DNA of 64,000 nucleotides from Arenicellales bacterium (GTDB lineage Bacteria; Pseudomonadota; Gammaproteobacteria; Arenicellales; JAJDZL01), in NCBI GenBank assembly GCA_958295885.1, contig OY282380.1, forward strand, positions 2,232,001-2,296,000. Reading direction: 5' to 3'. How positions within the stretch are numbered: position 1 is the first letter of the stretch; each line of letters begins with the position of its first letter. The position numbers and the translations under genes were made by a program. A model generated the notes under the pieces. The model ran no database searches. It was not told where the DNA came from and was given only the letters and a program-made list of their open reading frames with translations. Below, in pieces: positions 8,385 through 17,052 of this stretch.

Positions 8385-8890
8385 GTGCATGGCTGCTGTC
8401 ATCGCTGCCTTTCGAGGTTTGCCTTCGACGACACTGAACTGGTGTATGCTGACCCGCCGTATCTGAAATCCAGCCGCAAGGCGCCGGGACGATATCGTTA
8501 CCGGTATGACTACGAAGAACAGGACCATGTGCAGCTGCTGGAAATTTTAAGGCGGCTGCCGTGTCAGGCAATGATTTCCAGGTATTGCAGTTCACTGTAA
8601 GACGAGCTGCTCGACAACTGGCAGAGCATCTTGGTGCAGGTGATGAATCAGGCCGGGGCAGTAACTGAGAAAGTGGGGTTCAATTTCGAACCGGACCGAA
8701 TTCACTGGTGCCGTTATGCGGGTCGCAACTTCACCGACAGCCAGCGCATCAAGCGCAGCGACCTGGTTTCGGCGCTATCGAGAAATGCCCCATGGCGAGC
8801 GTCTTGCGGTGCTGTCGGCGATCATGGCATTGGCGGCTGAACAGCCCATGGCAACGGTCAGCCGCAAATCGAAAAAAAATAATAGCTGAG
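8385..8890 (+). pseudogene. DNA adenine methylase (D12 class), C-terminal part
   Basis: Continues the gene broken at 7043. It begins HGCCHRCLSRFAFDDTELVY, then has ADPPYL (catalytic DPPY motif) and the YRYDYEEQDHVQLLEILRRL segment of D12 methylases. An in-frame stop at about 8598 separates it from DELLDNWQSILVQVMNQAG, which continues to GRNFTDSQRIKR. A frameshift near 8765 then moves the reading to YREMPHGERLAVLSAIMAL, the normal tail. It therefore has at least one nonsense and one frameshift mutation besides the IS110 insertion. Confidence 0.75.
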
Positions 8891-8909
8891 CAGCGGGCGC
8901 AGTTCGCTG

Positions 8910-9305
8910 ATGCCGTTTGACAAAACCGCAAAGCCTCGAACTGGCATCATGAGCAAAGGACCAAAGCCTGAACGCGGCGATTACGCGAGGGTGTGCCGCG
9001 ACGTTCAAAAGCAGACTTCGCCGCTCGGCGAATGCTGCGGCTGTGGCGAGGACCTGTTCGAGATGCCGCTCGAAAAGCGCAAGCGACGGGTGCTGGTTGA
9101 TGTCGAGTTCGCGACCAAGGAAATTCGCATCGACGCCGAGATCAAGTGCTGTCCGAGGAGCAATAAGATCAACCGCGGCACCTTTCCCGAAACCATGTCC
9201 GGACCGTTGCAGTACGGTGCTGGCATCGTCGCCTTCGCCACTGATCTGATGATTTCTCAGATGGCGCCACTAAAACTCACCGCGCAGATTGACATCTTCT
9301 TTTGA
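8910..9305 (+). pseudogene. IS66-like transposase N-terminal fragment
   Basis: A 131-aa open frame with C-x2-C-G (CCGCGEDLFEMP) followed by acidic and basic strands, then CCPRSNKINRGTFPETMSGP and QYGAGIVAFATDLMISQMAP. This order (zinc knuckle, GxFP, P-QYG, hydrophobic helix) is that of the domain preceding the DDE core in one branch of IS66 transposases. The DDE core itself is absent, so this is a truncated relic. It is not a copy of the intact tnpC at 3742, whose sequence differs. The assignment rests on pattern only. Confidence 0.5.
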
Positions 9306-9522
9306 AGATTGTATTATTTTTGATTGCGTCAGTGATTTGCATCTGCACTTTTTTCGCTGGTGCTGCATTTAACAGCCGCTGACATCTTTGACGCATCCAC
9401 ACCTCTGAGGGAATGATGCTCTTTCATCAGCACCTGCCTGAAGTAGGTTTTGGCGTCTGAGAACTACGTCGCATCACAGCTGCCTTTGGTGAAAAGCAAC
9501 GCTCACGACGGCAGTGTGAGAG

Positions 9523-10536
9523 ATGCGCAGCGTAATGTTCAACCATCCAACCACTCCATCAATGGAACAATGCCCCATGCCATCGGACCCCGATCAATAC
9601 TTGCCCAAGACTAAAATTACGCATGATGGAATTTTCAAAGAGTTCTTCAAGCAGCCCCAATTCTGCAAAGAACTGTTTTCGGTGCTGATGAGCAGGCACG
9701 AATACCGTCAATTTGACTGGAGCACGCTGAAGCTTGAACCCAGCGAACAGACCAATGTTCTGGGGCAGCAGCGAATGCCGGACTTGGTGACTACGGTCAG
9801 ATTGAACGAGCGCTCAGAAAGGCTGAAGCTGGTGTGCCTTTTGGATCACAAAAGCGATGCCCGTGCAGAAGCGCTGCGACAGCTCCTCGAATATGCCGGG
9901 ATCGTGATCCGACAGCAAAAAATCCCCGTGATGCCGATCGTGATCTATAACGGCGAGAGCAGACAATGGCGCGGGCCGACGCGGTTACATCAAGCGCTGC
10001 CGGGGATGGACGGTGAGTTGGGGCGGATGTTTGGAAACCACATTCCAGATTATGAACTGCGAATTGTCAATCTTCGCGAGGAGGCGACACAGCAGCGAAG
10101 CGCAGGCTTGAGCATTGAACCGGTGCTGTATTCGATGGGCCGAATTTGGAACGCCAGCGAAAAAGAGCTGGAGCATCTTTTTCGCCTGAGCGCTGCGATG
10201 TCGGCGGATGATCGAAAACAGATGATCCCGAAAATGAGCGAGTATTTTTATCGCTACAATGAATCAATTACAATAGAGACAATCATGGAACTTGAAAAGC
10301 GAATCGTAAGCAACGAGAACAATCGTATCATGCAATACAACATATATAGTTGGGATGTAGCACGCCAGGAAGGCATTGAAGAAGGTCGTCAGGAAGGTCG
10401 TCAGGAAGGCATCAAAGAAGCGCGGGAACGACATGCTCGTAAATTACTTGCAAAGGGAATGTGCATCAAAGACATAAGTGATGTTACCGAATTGACTCCA
10501 AAGCAGGTTGGGCGGCTTCGAAACAACGCGGACTGA
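9523..10536 (+). CDS. Rpn-family recombination-promoting nuclease (PD-(D/E)XK)
   Basis: Rpn/YhgA-like proteins are magnesium-dependent DNA endonucleases related to transposases and have been linked to recombination. The 337-aa sequence shows the opening HDGIFKEFFKQPQFCKELFS, the acidic PDLVTTVRL strand and LVCLLDHKSDA, which supplies the D-x-K of the nuclease core. These are followed by LLEYAGIVIRQQ and PIVIYNGESRQWRGP. Near the C-terminus the repeated EGRQEGRQEG stretch is typical of this family. The start is uncertain: ATGs occur at 9523, 9535, 9562 and 9577, and the conserved region begins about residue 30, so 9577 is equally possible. It lies inside the inverted-repeat island and is the only intact gene there. 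Confidence 0.8.
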   Translation: MRSVMFNHPTTPSMEQCPMPSDPDQYLPKTKITHDGIFKEFFKQPQFCKELFSVLMSRHEYRQFDWSTLKLEPSEQTNVLGQQRMPDLVTTVRLNERSERLKLVCLLDHKSDARAEALRQLLEYAGIVIRQQKIPVMPIVIYNGESRQWRGPTRLHQALPGMDGELGRMFGNHIPDYELRIVNLREEATQQRSAGLSIEPVLYSMGRIWNASEKELEHLFRLSAAMSADDRKQMIPKMSEYFYRYNESITIETIMELEKRIVSNENNRIMQYNIYSWDVARQEGIEEGRQEGRQEGIKEARERHARKLLAKGMCIKDISDVTELTPKQVGRLRNNAD

Positions 10537-10655
10537 ACTCGAAACTCGGAGTATCGCTGTCATGGACAGGAGATGGCGAATTGATGATGCTTTCAGCGGT
10601 GGTGAACGGGGGCAGGTTCGGTTGTGAGTGATTCCCGGCTAACTTTCGCCATCGA

Positions 10656-10868
10656 CTATTCGACCTCTACCGGATACTCGCAGCGAAACTGACGAATGGC
10701 GCACGCGTCAATATCAATGCTGATGCTGCGCACCACTGCCGGCTTGCACTTCATGATGGTGCTGCCGCCGAGTTGCGATTCGATGTAAACGCTGTGAGGC
10801 AGCATCCGCGCGATGGTGGTCTGACACGGCCCGGCCGTGGCGTTGAATCTGAAATATGCGTTGCTCAT
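10656..10868 (-). pseudogene. DNA adenine methylase N-terminal fragment, second copy
   Basis: The 70-residue piece has TTIARMLPHSVYIESQLGG followed by SISIDID, the same SAM-binding start as the fragment at 6837 and about two-thirds identical to it. It stops after VEVE where the other copy is interrupted by IS110. No C-terminal half follows, so it is a truncated duplicate in inverted orientation. Confidence 0.7.
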
Positions 10869-11038
10869 CTAGAATTGGTATATGTCTTCAATGATGCCCA
10901 TACCACAGACTATCGGACCTGTAAAGTTAAAGGACGAGTAAAATATTCTGTTGCAAACCGATACAATCAGGTCAAAATGCCTCTACCCGTTTGTATTGTC
11001 AAGGGCAATGATCAGCCGCTCTAGATTCAATCAGAGGG
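10661..11038 (-). repeat. Right arm of large inverted repeat
   Basis: Reverse complement resembles 6668-7043 from the upstream CCTCT...ATTGAATCT through the methylase start. Similarity ends at the position equivalent to the IS110 insertion point of the left arm. Confidence 0.75.
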
Positions 11039-11132
11039 GTGATTAGTTACAATTGAAACATGTTTCAAGCGACGAAACCTTCGTAGCTCGAAGCTCTTCC
11101 GGAATCAACCATTTCAACATAACTCACGTCTC

Positions 11133-11939
11133 ATGTATAGGATTGAATCTGAAGATTATTCAATTGTTGAACGGCCTTTTTATTCTCCGCAAGGATCTGA
11201 AGTGGAGCTGTTTGAAAGCGCTCATGCGTGTGGCATACCGGTGCTTTTGAAAGGACCGACAGGTTGCGGCAAAACCCGATTCATGGAGTTTATGGCTTGG
11301 AAGAAAAAGCTGCCTTTGGTCACGGTCGCCTGCCATGATGATCTCACGGCTTCGGACCTGGTCGGTCGCTACCTGATCATTGGAGGCGAAACGCGCTGGG
11401 TAGACGGTCCGCTTGCGCGTGCCGTTCGTGTAGGTGGAATCTGTTATCTCGACGAAATTGTTGAAGCGCGAAAGGATACGACGGTAGTCATACACCCATT
11501 GGCTGACAACCGGCGGGTTTTGCCGATCGAAAAAACGGGTGAGCTGCTCCATGCCTCACCGAACTTCAATCTGACGATTTCCTACAATCCCGGCTACCAG
11601 AGCGTGCTGAAAGACCTGAAACAGAGCACCCGTCAAAGATTTCTTTCTCTGGAATTCGATTACCCACAGCCGGATTTGGAGCGATTCATCATTGTTCATG
11701 AATCCGGTGTGGACGAACAGACTGCGGTTTTATTGGTGCGTTTTGCTAAGATGACGCGCAATCTTAAGGGCAGCGGCCTGGAGGAAGGTGCCAGCACGCG
11801 ACTGCTGATTCATGCTGCCAAACTGATTGTGCGCGGCATTGAGCCCTTGGAAGCCTGCAATGCAACGATCGTTCAGACGCTTACGGACGATCCTGATATT
11901 TTGACGGCCGTTCACGAAATGGCATCCACTGTTTTTTGA
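11133..11939 (+). CDS. MoxR-type AAA+ ATPase, CbbQ/NorQ family
   Basis: CbbQ/NirQ/NorQ ATPases form hexamers that, with a VWA partner, remodel client enzymes such as Rubisco or nitric-oxide reductase. The 268-aa protein has the usual length. Walker A is GPTGCGKT (about 41-48), Walker B is GGICYLDEI (about 101-109), and SYNPGYQSVLKDLKQSTRQRF contains the sensor and arginine-finger region. The next gene, 40 bases on, encodes the matching VWA protein, so the pair is a functional unit. No Rubisco or norCB gene is in the window, so the client is unknown and I do not choose between the cbbQ and norQ names. Confidence 0.85.
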   Translation: MYRIESEDYSIVERPFYSPQGSEVELFESAHACGIPVLLKGPTGCGKTRFMEFMAWKKKLPLVTVACHDDLTASDLVGRYLIIGGETRWVDGPLARAVRVGGICYLDEIVEARKDTTVVIHPLADNRRVLPIEKTGELLHASPNFNLTISYNPGYQSVLKDLKQSTRQRFLSLEFDYPQPDLERFIIVHESGVDEQTAVLLVRFAKMTRNLKGSGLEEGASTRLLIHAAKLIVRGIEPLEACNATIVQTLTDDPDILTAVHEMASTVF

Positions 11940-11979
11940 CGGTCCGGATGCTGTCGCTGTTCCACAGTAGAAAACCGTC

Positions 11980-14127
11980 ATGACTTCTCCGTATTCGGCG
12001 CCTGAGATTGAGGAAAAGCTGGCAGATCTTCTAGGGGCTGTTCTTTCGTCTCGGCGTACCGCCAGCGAACCCGCAGTTCAGCTGTCAGGCTTGAATCGCA
12101 CCAGCCAGGATTTTGCGCTGCATTGGGCAGATGTAATTGCAAAGTCCAATTCCGAAATGGCATTTCAATTTGTGAGTTTTGCCGCGAAGGCGTTCGCGCT
12201 GATGGACGTAAAGAGCATTGAATTGTGGATCATCGAAGCGATGGACATCTACGACCGGCAGGGCCTGTATCCGGGCAGCGCCTGTTTTCGGGAAGTTGAG
12301 AAATTTGCCGACCAGCTGATACAGACCCAGAATTCAGTTGAGTTTGAGGAAATTGCAGGCGTACTGACTAAATATGCGCGAGGCGTCTCAGGTCGACATC
12401 TCGAATTTTGCGTGGACAGCGAAGCCTGCACCGACACAGAAGTGATTTATCTGCCCAAATTAGTCACAGAGTTTGATTCAAAGCCCATGAATTTTCAGCT
12501 GTATAAGGCAACCAGCGCTTTTCTGCTTGCGCAGACTCGATATGGCACATTTCGGGTGAATTCGAAGACCGGAATTCCAATAATTTGCAGTGAGATCCAA
12601 AAATTTCAAGACCAGGCCAGAGCTCTGCGCCTATTTGAGGCAGTAGAAGAAGTTCGGCTGCTGGCAAGGATTGAGTCTGATTACCCTGGACTTGGACGGC
12701 AGTTGAATGAACTGAGATCTCGGTCTGATTCAAAAAGCCCTTTACGCCGCTTTGAATTTCTGCTGGATTTGGTCCGAGACGCAAATTCGACGGTGCAGCA
12801 GTCACTTCACGTCGTACGTACGCTTTATTTAAAGAATGTAGACGTGCAAAACCCATTCTGTTATCAGGGCATCGTTGACTTGGAAAAAGTTCGGCTGATT
12901 ACCAAACAGCGAGTCGAAAGAGAAAGAGATAAATTCAGATCTGAGCTTGCCACACTTTCTGAAGCTGCATTTTCTGAAGAAGAAGTTGATGTACATGGAG
13001 ATGAACAGGAAGAACGAAGAGAAATCAGTCTGAATGAAGGATTTGAGCGCGAAGAAAACAATGATTGGGAAATGACGGTCATGATCGACGGAAAACCGGT
13101 TTCGCTCTCCGAGGAAATGGTTCAGACCGCGCAAAGCATCATTCAGGATTTTGGCGAAATTCCGCAAGACTATCTGGTTCCAGCAGGAGAAGGTCAATAT
13201 CGGTCCGACAACTCGGCTCAAGAGAAAGACTCGGATCGATCGCGATCAAAAAATTCCGAAGTGTTTTATTATGATGAATGGGATTATCGACGCTGTCATT
13301 ATCGGAAGAATTGGTGTGCGCTGAAAGAGCTGGACATGCATCCATCCTACGAACCGAAAGTAGAACAAATTTTGAAGAAGCACTCCCATCTGGTCCGTGA
13401 CATCCGTAAAACATTCGAGTTGCTGCGGGGTGACAACAAAACCCTTCGGCGGCAGAAAAATGGTGACGATATCGATATTGATGCTTTTGTTCAGAGTTAC
13501 GCTGACGTTCAGAAAGGACATGAAATGACAGATCGTATTTTCATCCAGTCGAGGAAGATTGAACGGGACCTTGCGGTTGTCTTCATGGTGGATGTAAGCG
13601 GTTCTACCAAAGGATGGATCAACGAGGCGGAACGCGAGAGTTTGGTTTTGCTCTGCGAAGCGCTGCAGACCTTGGGCGACAGCTACGCGATTTATGGATT
13701 TTCTGGGATGACCCGAAAGCGTTGTGAAGTCTATCGCATTAAAACGTTTGACGAACACTATGGCAGCACGGTGAAAGCAAGAATCGCGGGCATGAGACCT
13801 CAGGACTATACTCGCATGGGCGTGGTCATCCGCCATCTCAGCCAAAAACTAATGTCAGTCGATGCAAAAACGCGTGTGCTGATTACGATTTCTGATGGCA
13901 AACCGGATGATTACGACGGCTATCGGGGCGAATACGGCATTGAAGACACCCGCCAGGCGCTGATGGAAGTCAAGCACGCTGGAATTCATCCATTTTGCAT
14001 TACGATCGACTCCCGAGCTCACGATTATCTGCCCCATATGTATGGACATGTGAACTACACTGTCGTAAGTGATGTAGGCAAACTTCCGTTTCGAGTATCC
14101 GAAATCTACCGAAGGCTGACAACTTGA
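11980..14127 (+). CDS. CbbO/NorD-family VWA-domain protein
   Basis: A 715-aa partner of the upstream ATPase. The N-terminal 500 residues are helical and contain an acidic stretch (EEEVDVHGDEQEERR, near 327-345). The C-terminal von Willebrand A domain has the metal-ion-dependent adhesion motif DVSGS (D538), a conserved threonine in TRMG, and ISDGKPDDYDGYRG before the last strand. In CbbO/NorD the VWA domain docks the client enzyme while the ATPase works. The start ATG at 11980 follows the ATPase by 40 bases. The length is within the family range (600-800). Which enzyme it activates cannot be told from here. Confidence 0.85.
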   Translation: MTSPYSAPEIEEKLADLLGAVLSSRRTASEPAVQLSGLNRTSQDFALHWADVIAKSNSEMAFQFVSFAAKAFALMDVKSIELWIIEAMDIYDRQGLYPGSACFREVEKFADQLIQTQNSVEFEEIAGVLTKYARGVSGRHLEFCVDSEACTDTEVIYLPKLVTEFDSKPMNFQLYKATSAFLLAQTRYGTFRVNSKTGIPIICSEIQKFQDQARALRLFEAVEEVRLLARIESDYPGLGRQLNELRSRSDSKSPLRRFEFLLDLVRDANSTVQQSLHVVRTLYLKNVDVQNPFCYQGIVDLEKVRLITKQRVERERDKFRSELATLSEAAFSEEEVDVHGDEQEERREISLNEGFEREENNDWEMTVMIDGKPVSLSEEMVQTAQSIIQDFGEIPQDYLVPAGEGQYRSDNSAQEKDSDRSRSKNSEVFYYDEWDYRRCHYRKNWCALKELDMHPSYEPKVEQILKKHSHLVRDIRKTFELLRGDNKTLRRQKNGDDIDIDAFVQSYADVQKGHEMTDRIFIQSRKIERDLAVVFMVDVSGSTKGWINEAERESLVLLCEALQTLGDSYAIYGFSGMTRKRCEVYRIKTFDEHYGSTVKARIAGMRPQDYTRMGVVIRHLSQKLMSVDAKTRVLITISDGKPDDYDGYRGEYGIEDTRQALMEVKHAGIHPFCITIDSRAHDYLPHMYGHVNYTVVSDVGKLPFRVSEIYRRLTT

Positions 14128-14258
14128 CAGGGTTCTAGGGATTGATTTCTGTTCAGCTGGATTCAATATTCAAATAAAATAAGTAATCTCATATTGAGCA
14201 GCTGATCCATTGTGATTTTATTGTTGCGCGAGCAGCATGGGATCAATTGCTCCTTGAT

Positions 14259-14346
14259 GCCGAGGTGGCGAAATTGGTAGACGCGCTAGCTTCAGGTGCT
14301 AGTGGGGGTTAACTCCGTGGAGGTTCAAGTCCTCTCCTCGGCACCA
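14259..14346 (+). tRNA. tRNA-Leu (CAG)
   Basis: The acceptor strand GCCGAGG pairs with CCTCGGC, followed by discriminator A and an encoded CCA. The D-arm is GGCGAAATTGGTAGACGC. The anticodon loop TTCAGGT gives anticodon CAG, reading CUG codons. A long variable arm (GGGGGTTAACTCCG) is typical of leucine tRNA. The T arm contains GGTTCAAGTCC. Confidence 0.96.
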
Positions 14347-14457
14347 ATTCTTTCGATCGCGTGCCGCGGTAATGTTCGAGAGTCGCAGCGAAGCAGCAGA
14401 ATGCGATTTAGAATGTCGGTGTAGAACACCATGATTCGGGGCGTACGCTCTCATAGT

Positions 14458-15726
14458 ATGAGCAACCGCAATTTACTTTTCTATGAAATCGATCTGGAGG
14501 ATCAACTGCGTGCTCGGCGGCGGCAGGTTAACGATGCTGTAAATAACATTCCCGAGCAACAGTTTCGAATCTCCAACGATCAAGAGATCGTTGAACACAT
14601 TGTGGTTCGCCTCACGGTGTCGCCGCTTGTGCTTCAGGAAGGTGCAATGACCATGAATCAAACCGAAACACAGGTGGATGTTTCAGGCGATGCGAGGCGG
14701 ATGTTTCTTCCGTAGCATGAAGGCCCCTCCTACATTCAAGGTACGCGCGTTGACGTAAATCTCCCTTTCACAGGCGAAGAGTGGATTTTCAAATATCGTA
14801 CCAATCCGTGGTCTCTTGATTATCCATGCGCAAAGGTAAAAGGGAGATATCTTCGGATCTCCACCTCGCTTCCTCATGATGACAAACCGGAAAGATTCAA
14901 AGAAATCTACAGTAGGAAGATACAGCTAATCCAAGAATACGTTAATAGTTCGTACGCCCAAGTGGAGGGATACAACCGAAGTCTTCCTCAGTTGGTCCAG
15001 CAGGCGATCAATAACCGCCGTGAGCGGCTCAGCAAGCATGCGGATATTGCAGCGTTGCTCGAGATTCCTCTCGCTAAGAAGGCGGGTGCACCATCAATCA
15101 CGCCCGTGAAAGTTGAGATTCGTTGTCCGCCGCCGCTGCCAGTTCCGCCCGAGACAGGACTCACGCCTGAACCGGGGCTAACTGATGAAATCTACGAGCA
15201 CATACTGCGACTAATTCGGCATCAGGGACGAACATACGAAACAACGCCTTCTACCTATTCCGTGCACAACGAGGAGGACTTGCGGAACATAATCCTGGCA
15301 CAGCTGAATGGACATATTCACGTTAAAGGTATCGCGGTTGGAGAAGCGTTCCGAAGACGCGGCAAGACGGACATTTGTATTGAACAGGACGATAGAGCTG
15401 CCTTCGTCGGAGAGTGCAAGGTATGGACTGGTCCTTCTAGTCTGACTGGTGCGTTGGATCAGCTCTTGGGCTACCTAACATGGCGAGATAGCAAGGCTTC
15501 GCTGATTGTCTTCAATTTGAACAACAGGAAATTCTCCAAAATACTGGAGGCGGTACCTGAAACGATTAGGGATCACCGCCTATTTGTACGCAACCTGCCG
15601 CTCGAAGAAACGGGTGAGTGGCGGGTTCAGATGCGTAGCCAAGAAGATGAAGGACGGCGCGTGATTGTTCATGTTTTTGTCTTCAATCTCTTCCATGACT
15701 CGGGTCCTTGTGCCAGAGAACCGTGA
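14458..15726 (+). pseudogene. PD-(D/E)XK nuclease-like protein interrupted by an amber codon
   Basis: A single long reading frame (about 422 codons) with one in-frame TAG at 14713-14715. Both sides are in the same frame and the sequence between the TAG and the next ATG (14962) stays open: HEGPSYIQGTRVDVNLPF, and onward through EEWIFKYRTNPWSLDYP. The C-terminal part has the nuclease signature GKTDICIEQDD...FVGECKVW (D then ExK spacing) and a TGALDQLLGYLTWRDSK helix, resembling restriction-like enzymes of defence islands. An upstream in-frame ATG at 14431 is also possible. Either the gene is freshly broken, or the second half is made alone from 14962. It lies just 3' of tRNA-Leu. Confidence 0.65.
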
Positions 15727-16179
15727 GTCGCAAGTTCGTAAGTGCGAAGCGGCGCTGGCGGGCTTGGACTTGCCTTTCCTCGCTAAATTCAAGGAAATAG
15801 AGAAACAAATTGGCGGCATTTTGTTTCGTGCGTCTTGGCAACAATGCACCTCGATTGTCGCACTCCATATGAGAGTGTGAATTAATTGGATTCATGGCAA
15901 TTGCCCGTACGCTTGCTTTTCAAGTACGGGGCACTCTAAGAGTGTAAGCCTGCGGTGATCCTCAGCTGAGGAAACAACCGCCACAAAGTGTTGCCCCTGA
16001 AGTGGGTGACACCTGAAGCGGTCCCACATGGGTTCGCTGGTTTTTCATGTGTTGCGAAAGAAAAACTCCGCTGCAACAGGCGGTCGTCAGCGGCGTAAGT
16101 CGTATTAACCCTTCCGGGGAGACGAGACCAGAGAAGTGGTGAAGCACCTTTGGAGCTGACCTGACCACAGTAGGTCAAT
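15727..16179. other. Non-coding stretch with strong hairpins
   Basis: No convincing gene. The last 290 bases are rich in dyads: CCCGTAC (15904-15910) with GTACGGG (15924-15930), CACTCT/AGAGTG (15932-15944), CACATG...CATGTG near 16025-16050, and TGACCT...AGGTCA just before the next gene. The stretch may be part of one structured RNA together with 16435-16966. Confidence 0.5.
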
Positions 16180-16434
16180 TTGAACACTGCCATTGAAACG
16201 ATCGGCACAGCGCAGATGCTCAAAGACGCGGGGATCACGCCCGAACATGCTGAAGCCATTGCGAACGTGGTTGTCATCCGGCGCAGCGATTTGACAACGA
16301 AAACTGATATCGCCTTTCTCAAATCGAATATCGACTCACTCCGGAATTTGTTAGAGAACAAGATCAACAACCTTCGCTGGACGATGGTTGTAGTCGGTGG
16401 AATTATCGTCGCTCTAGTTAAATTCCTGCCCTAA
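16180..16434 (+). CDS. Small coiled-coil membrane protein, DUF1640-like
   Basis: An 84-aa protein starting at TTG (16180), with AGG a few bases upstream. It starts with a helix containing LKDAGITPEHAEAIANVVV, then a DLTTKTDIAFLKSNID heptad-like coiled coil, and one C-terminal transmembrane helix (WTMVVVGGIIVALVKFL). This is the pattern of bacterial DUF1640/CCDC90-like proteins, whose function is unknown. An ATG at 16216 is an alternative start but would remove part of the conserved helix. It is enclosed on both sides by hairpin-dense non-coding DNA and has no obvious operon partner. Confidence 0.6.
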   Translation: MNTAIETIGTAQMLKDAGITPEHAEAIANVVVIRRSDLTTKTDIAFLKSNIDSLRNLLENKINNLRWTMVVVGGIIVALVKFLP

Positions 16435-16966
16435 TACTGGTTGCTGATTCACGTTCTGGCCGTTAGATGGACGGAATCCGAAGCAGAACCGCGGTTCTGA
16501 TGATCAAAAAATCGCCATGACAGGCGTTTCTTCGCGGCGCAAGCCGCAAAAAGACATATTTCCATGCAAGTTCTTGGAAAGATGACCCGACAATGTTGTT
16601 GTGAGCTACAGAAATTCACGCTGAGAGAAGCGGGTGTGGTGAGCGGTACTGCCATTTACCTGCCTGAAGGCAGGTAAGGGCTTTCGCCAGCAACCATGGC
16701 CTAACAGCATGGAGAGAGGCAGCCGCTAGGCGAGGATACGCGTATCATTGCAACGTACAAGGGACTCGTCGAGTCAACCCTAAGACGCAAAAAGGGGTCA
16801 CCATCCAGGTCGAAACAATTCCGCGCAGTCATCGCACTGCGTGCGGCAATGGATGATTTGCAGTACAGCTGAGCTCCCAGTGAGGTGCAAACAGGAGAGC
16901 GGCAGGGACGACGAGCGTTTTTCGTCTGCCGAATTCAATGTTCAACCGTCAAGATCGGAGGATGAT
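16435..16966. other. Hairpin-dense non-coding region, possible structured RNA
   Basis: About 530 bases without a gene but with a run of perfect dyads. AGAACC-GC-GGTTCT is at 16485-16498, GCGGC/GCCGC at 16534-16547, and TTACCTGCC-TGAA-GGCAGGTAA at 16656-16677. GATACGCGTATC is at 16735-16746, GACTC-GTC-GAGTC at 16763-16775, and CGCAGT-CATCGC-ACTGCG at 16824-16841. I could not match it to RNase P, tmRNA, SRP, or a group I or II intron core. Confidence 0.5.
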
Positions 16967-17042
16967 TGGCACGCCCGGAGGGATTCGAACCCCCGACACC
17001 CAGGTTCGAAGCCTGGTACTCTATCCACTGAGCTACGGGCGC
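16967..17042 (-). tRNA. tRNA-Arg (TCG)
   Basis: On the minus strand GCGCCCG pairs with CGGGCGT (one G-T), followed by discriminator G and encoded CCA. D arm TAGCTCAGTGGATAGAGTA. The anticodon stem CCAGG/CCTGG closes the loop CTTCGAA, giving anticodon TCG (reads CGA). T arm GGGGGTTCGAATCCC. Its 5' end is only 10 bases after the speB stop, so it may be co-transcribed with that gene. Confidence 0.96.
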
Positions 17043-17052
17043 GTACTATGAA

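Noticed and set aside
11133..14127. Rubisco activase cbbQO or nitric-oxide reductase norQD by name
   Set aside because: No client gene in the window; choosing a name would be a guess.
14962..15726. Separate 254-aa gene starting at 14962
   Set aside because: The frame upstream is open back to the TAG and continues the first part, so a single interrupted gene fits better, though internal initiation remains possible.
15890..16966. Group II intron
   Set aside because: The ORF-in-structured-RNA layout suggested it, but I found no domain V, no GUGYG 5' end and no reverse transcriptase gene on either strand.
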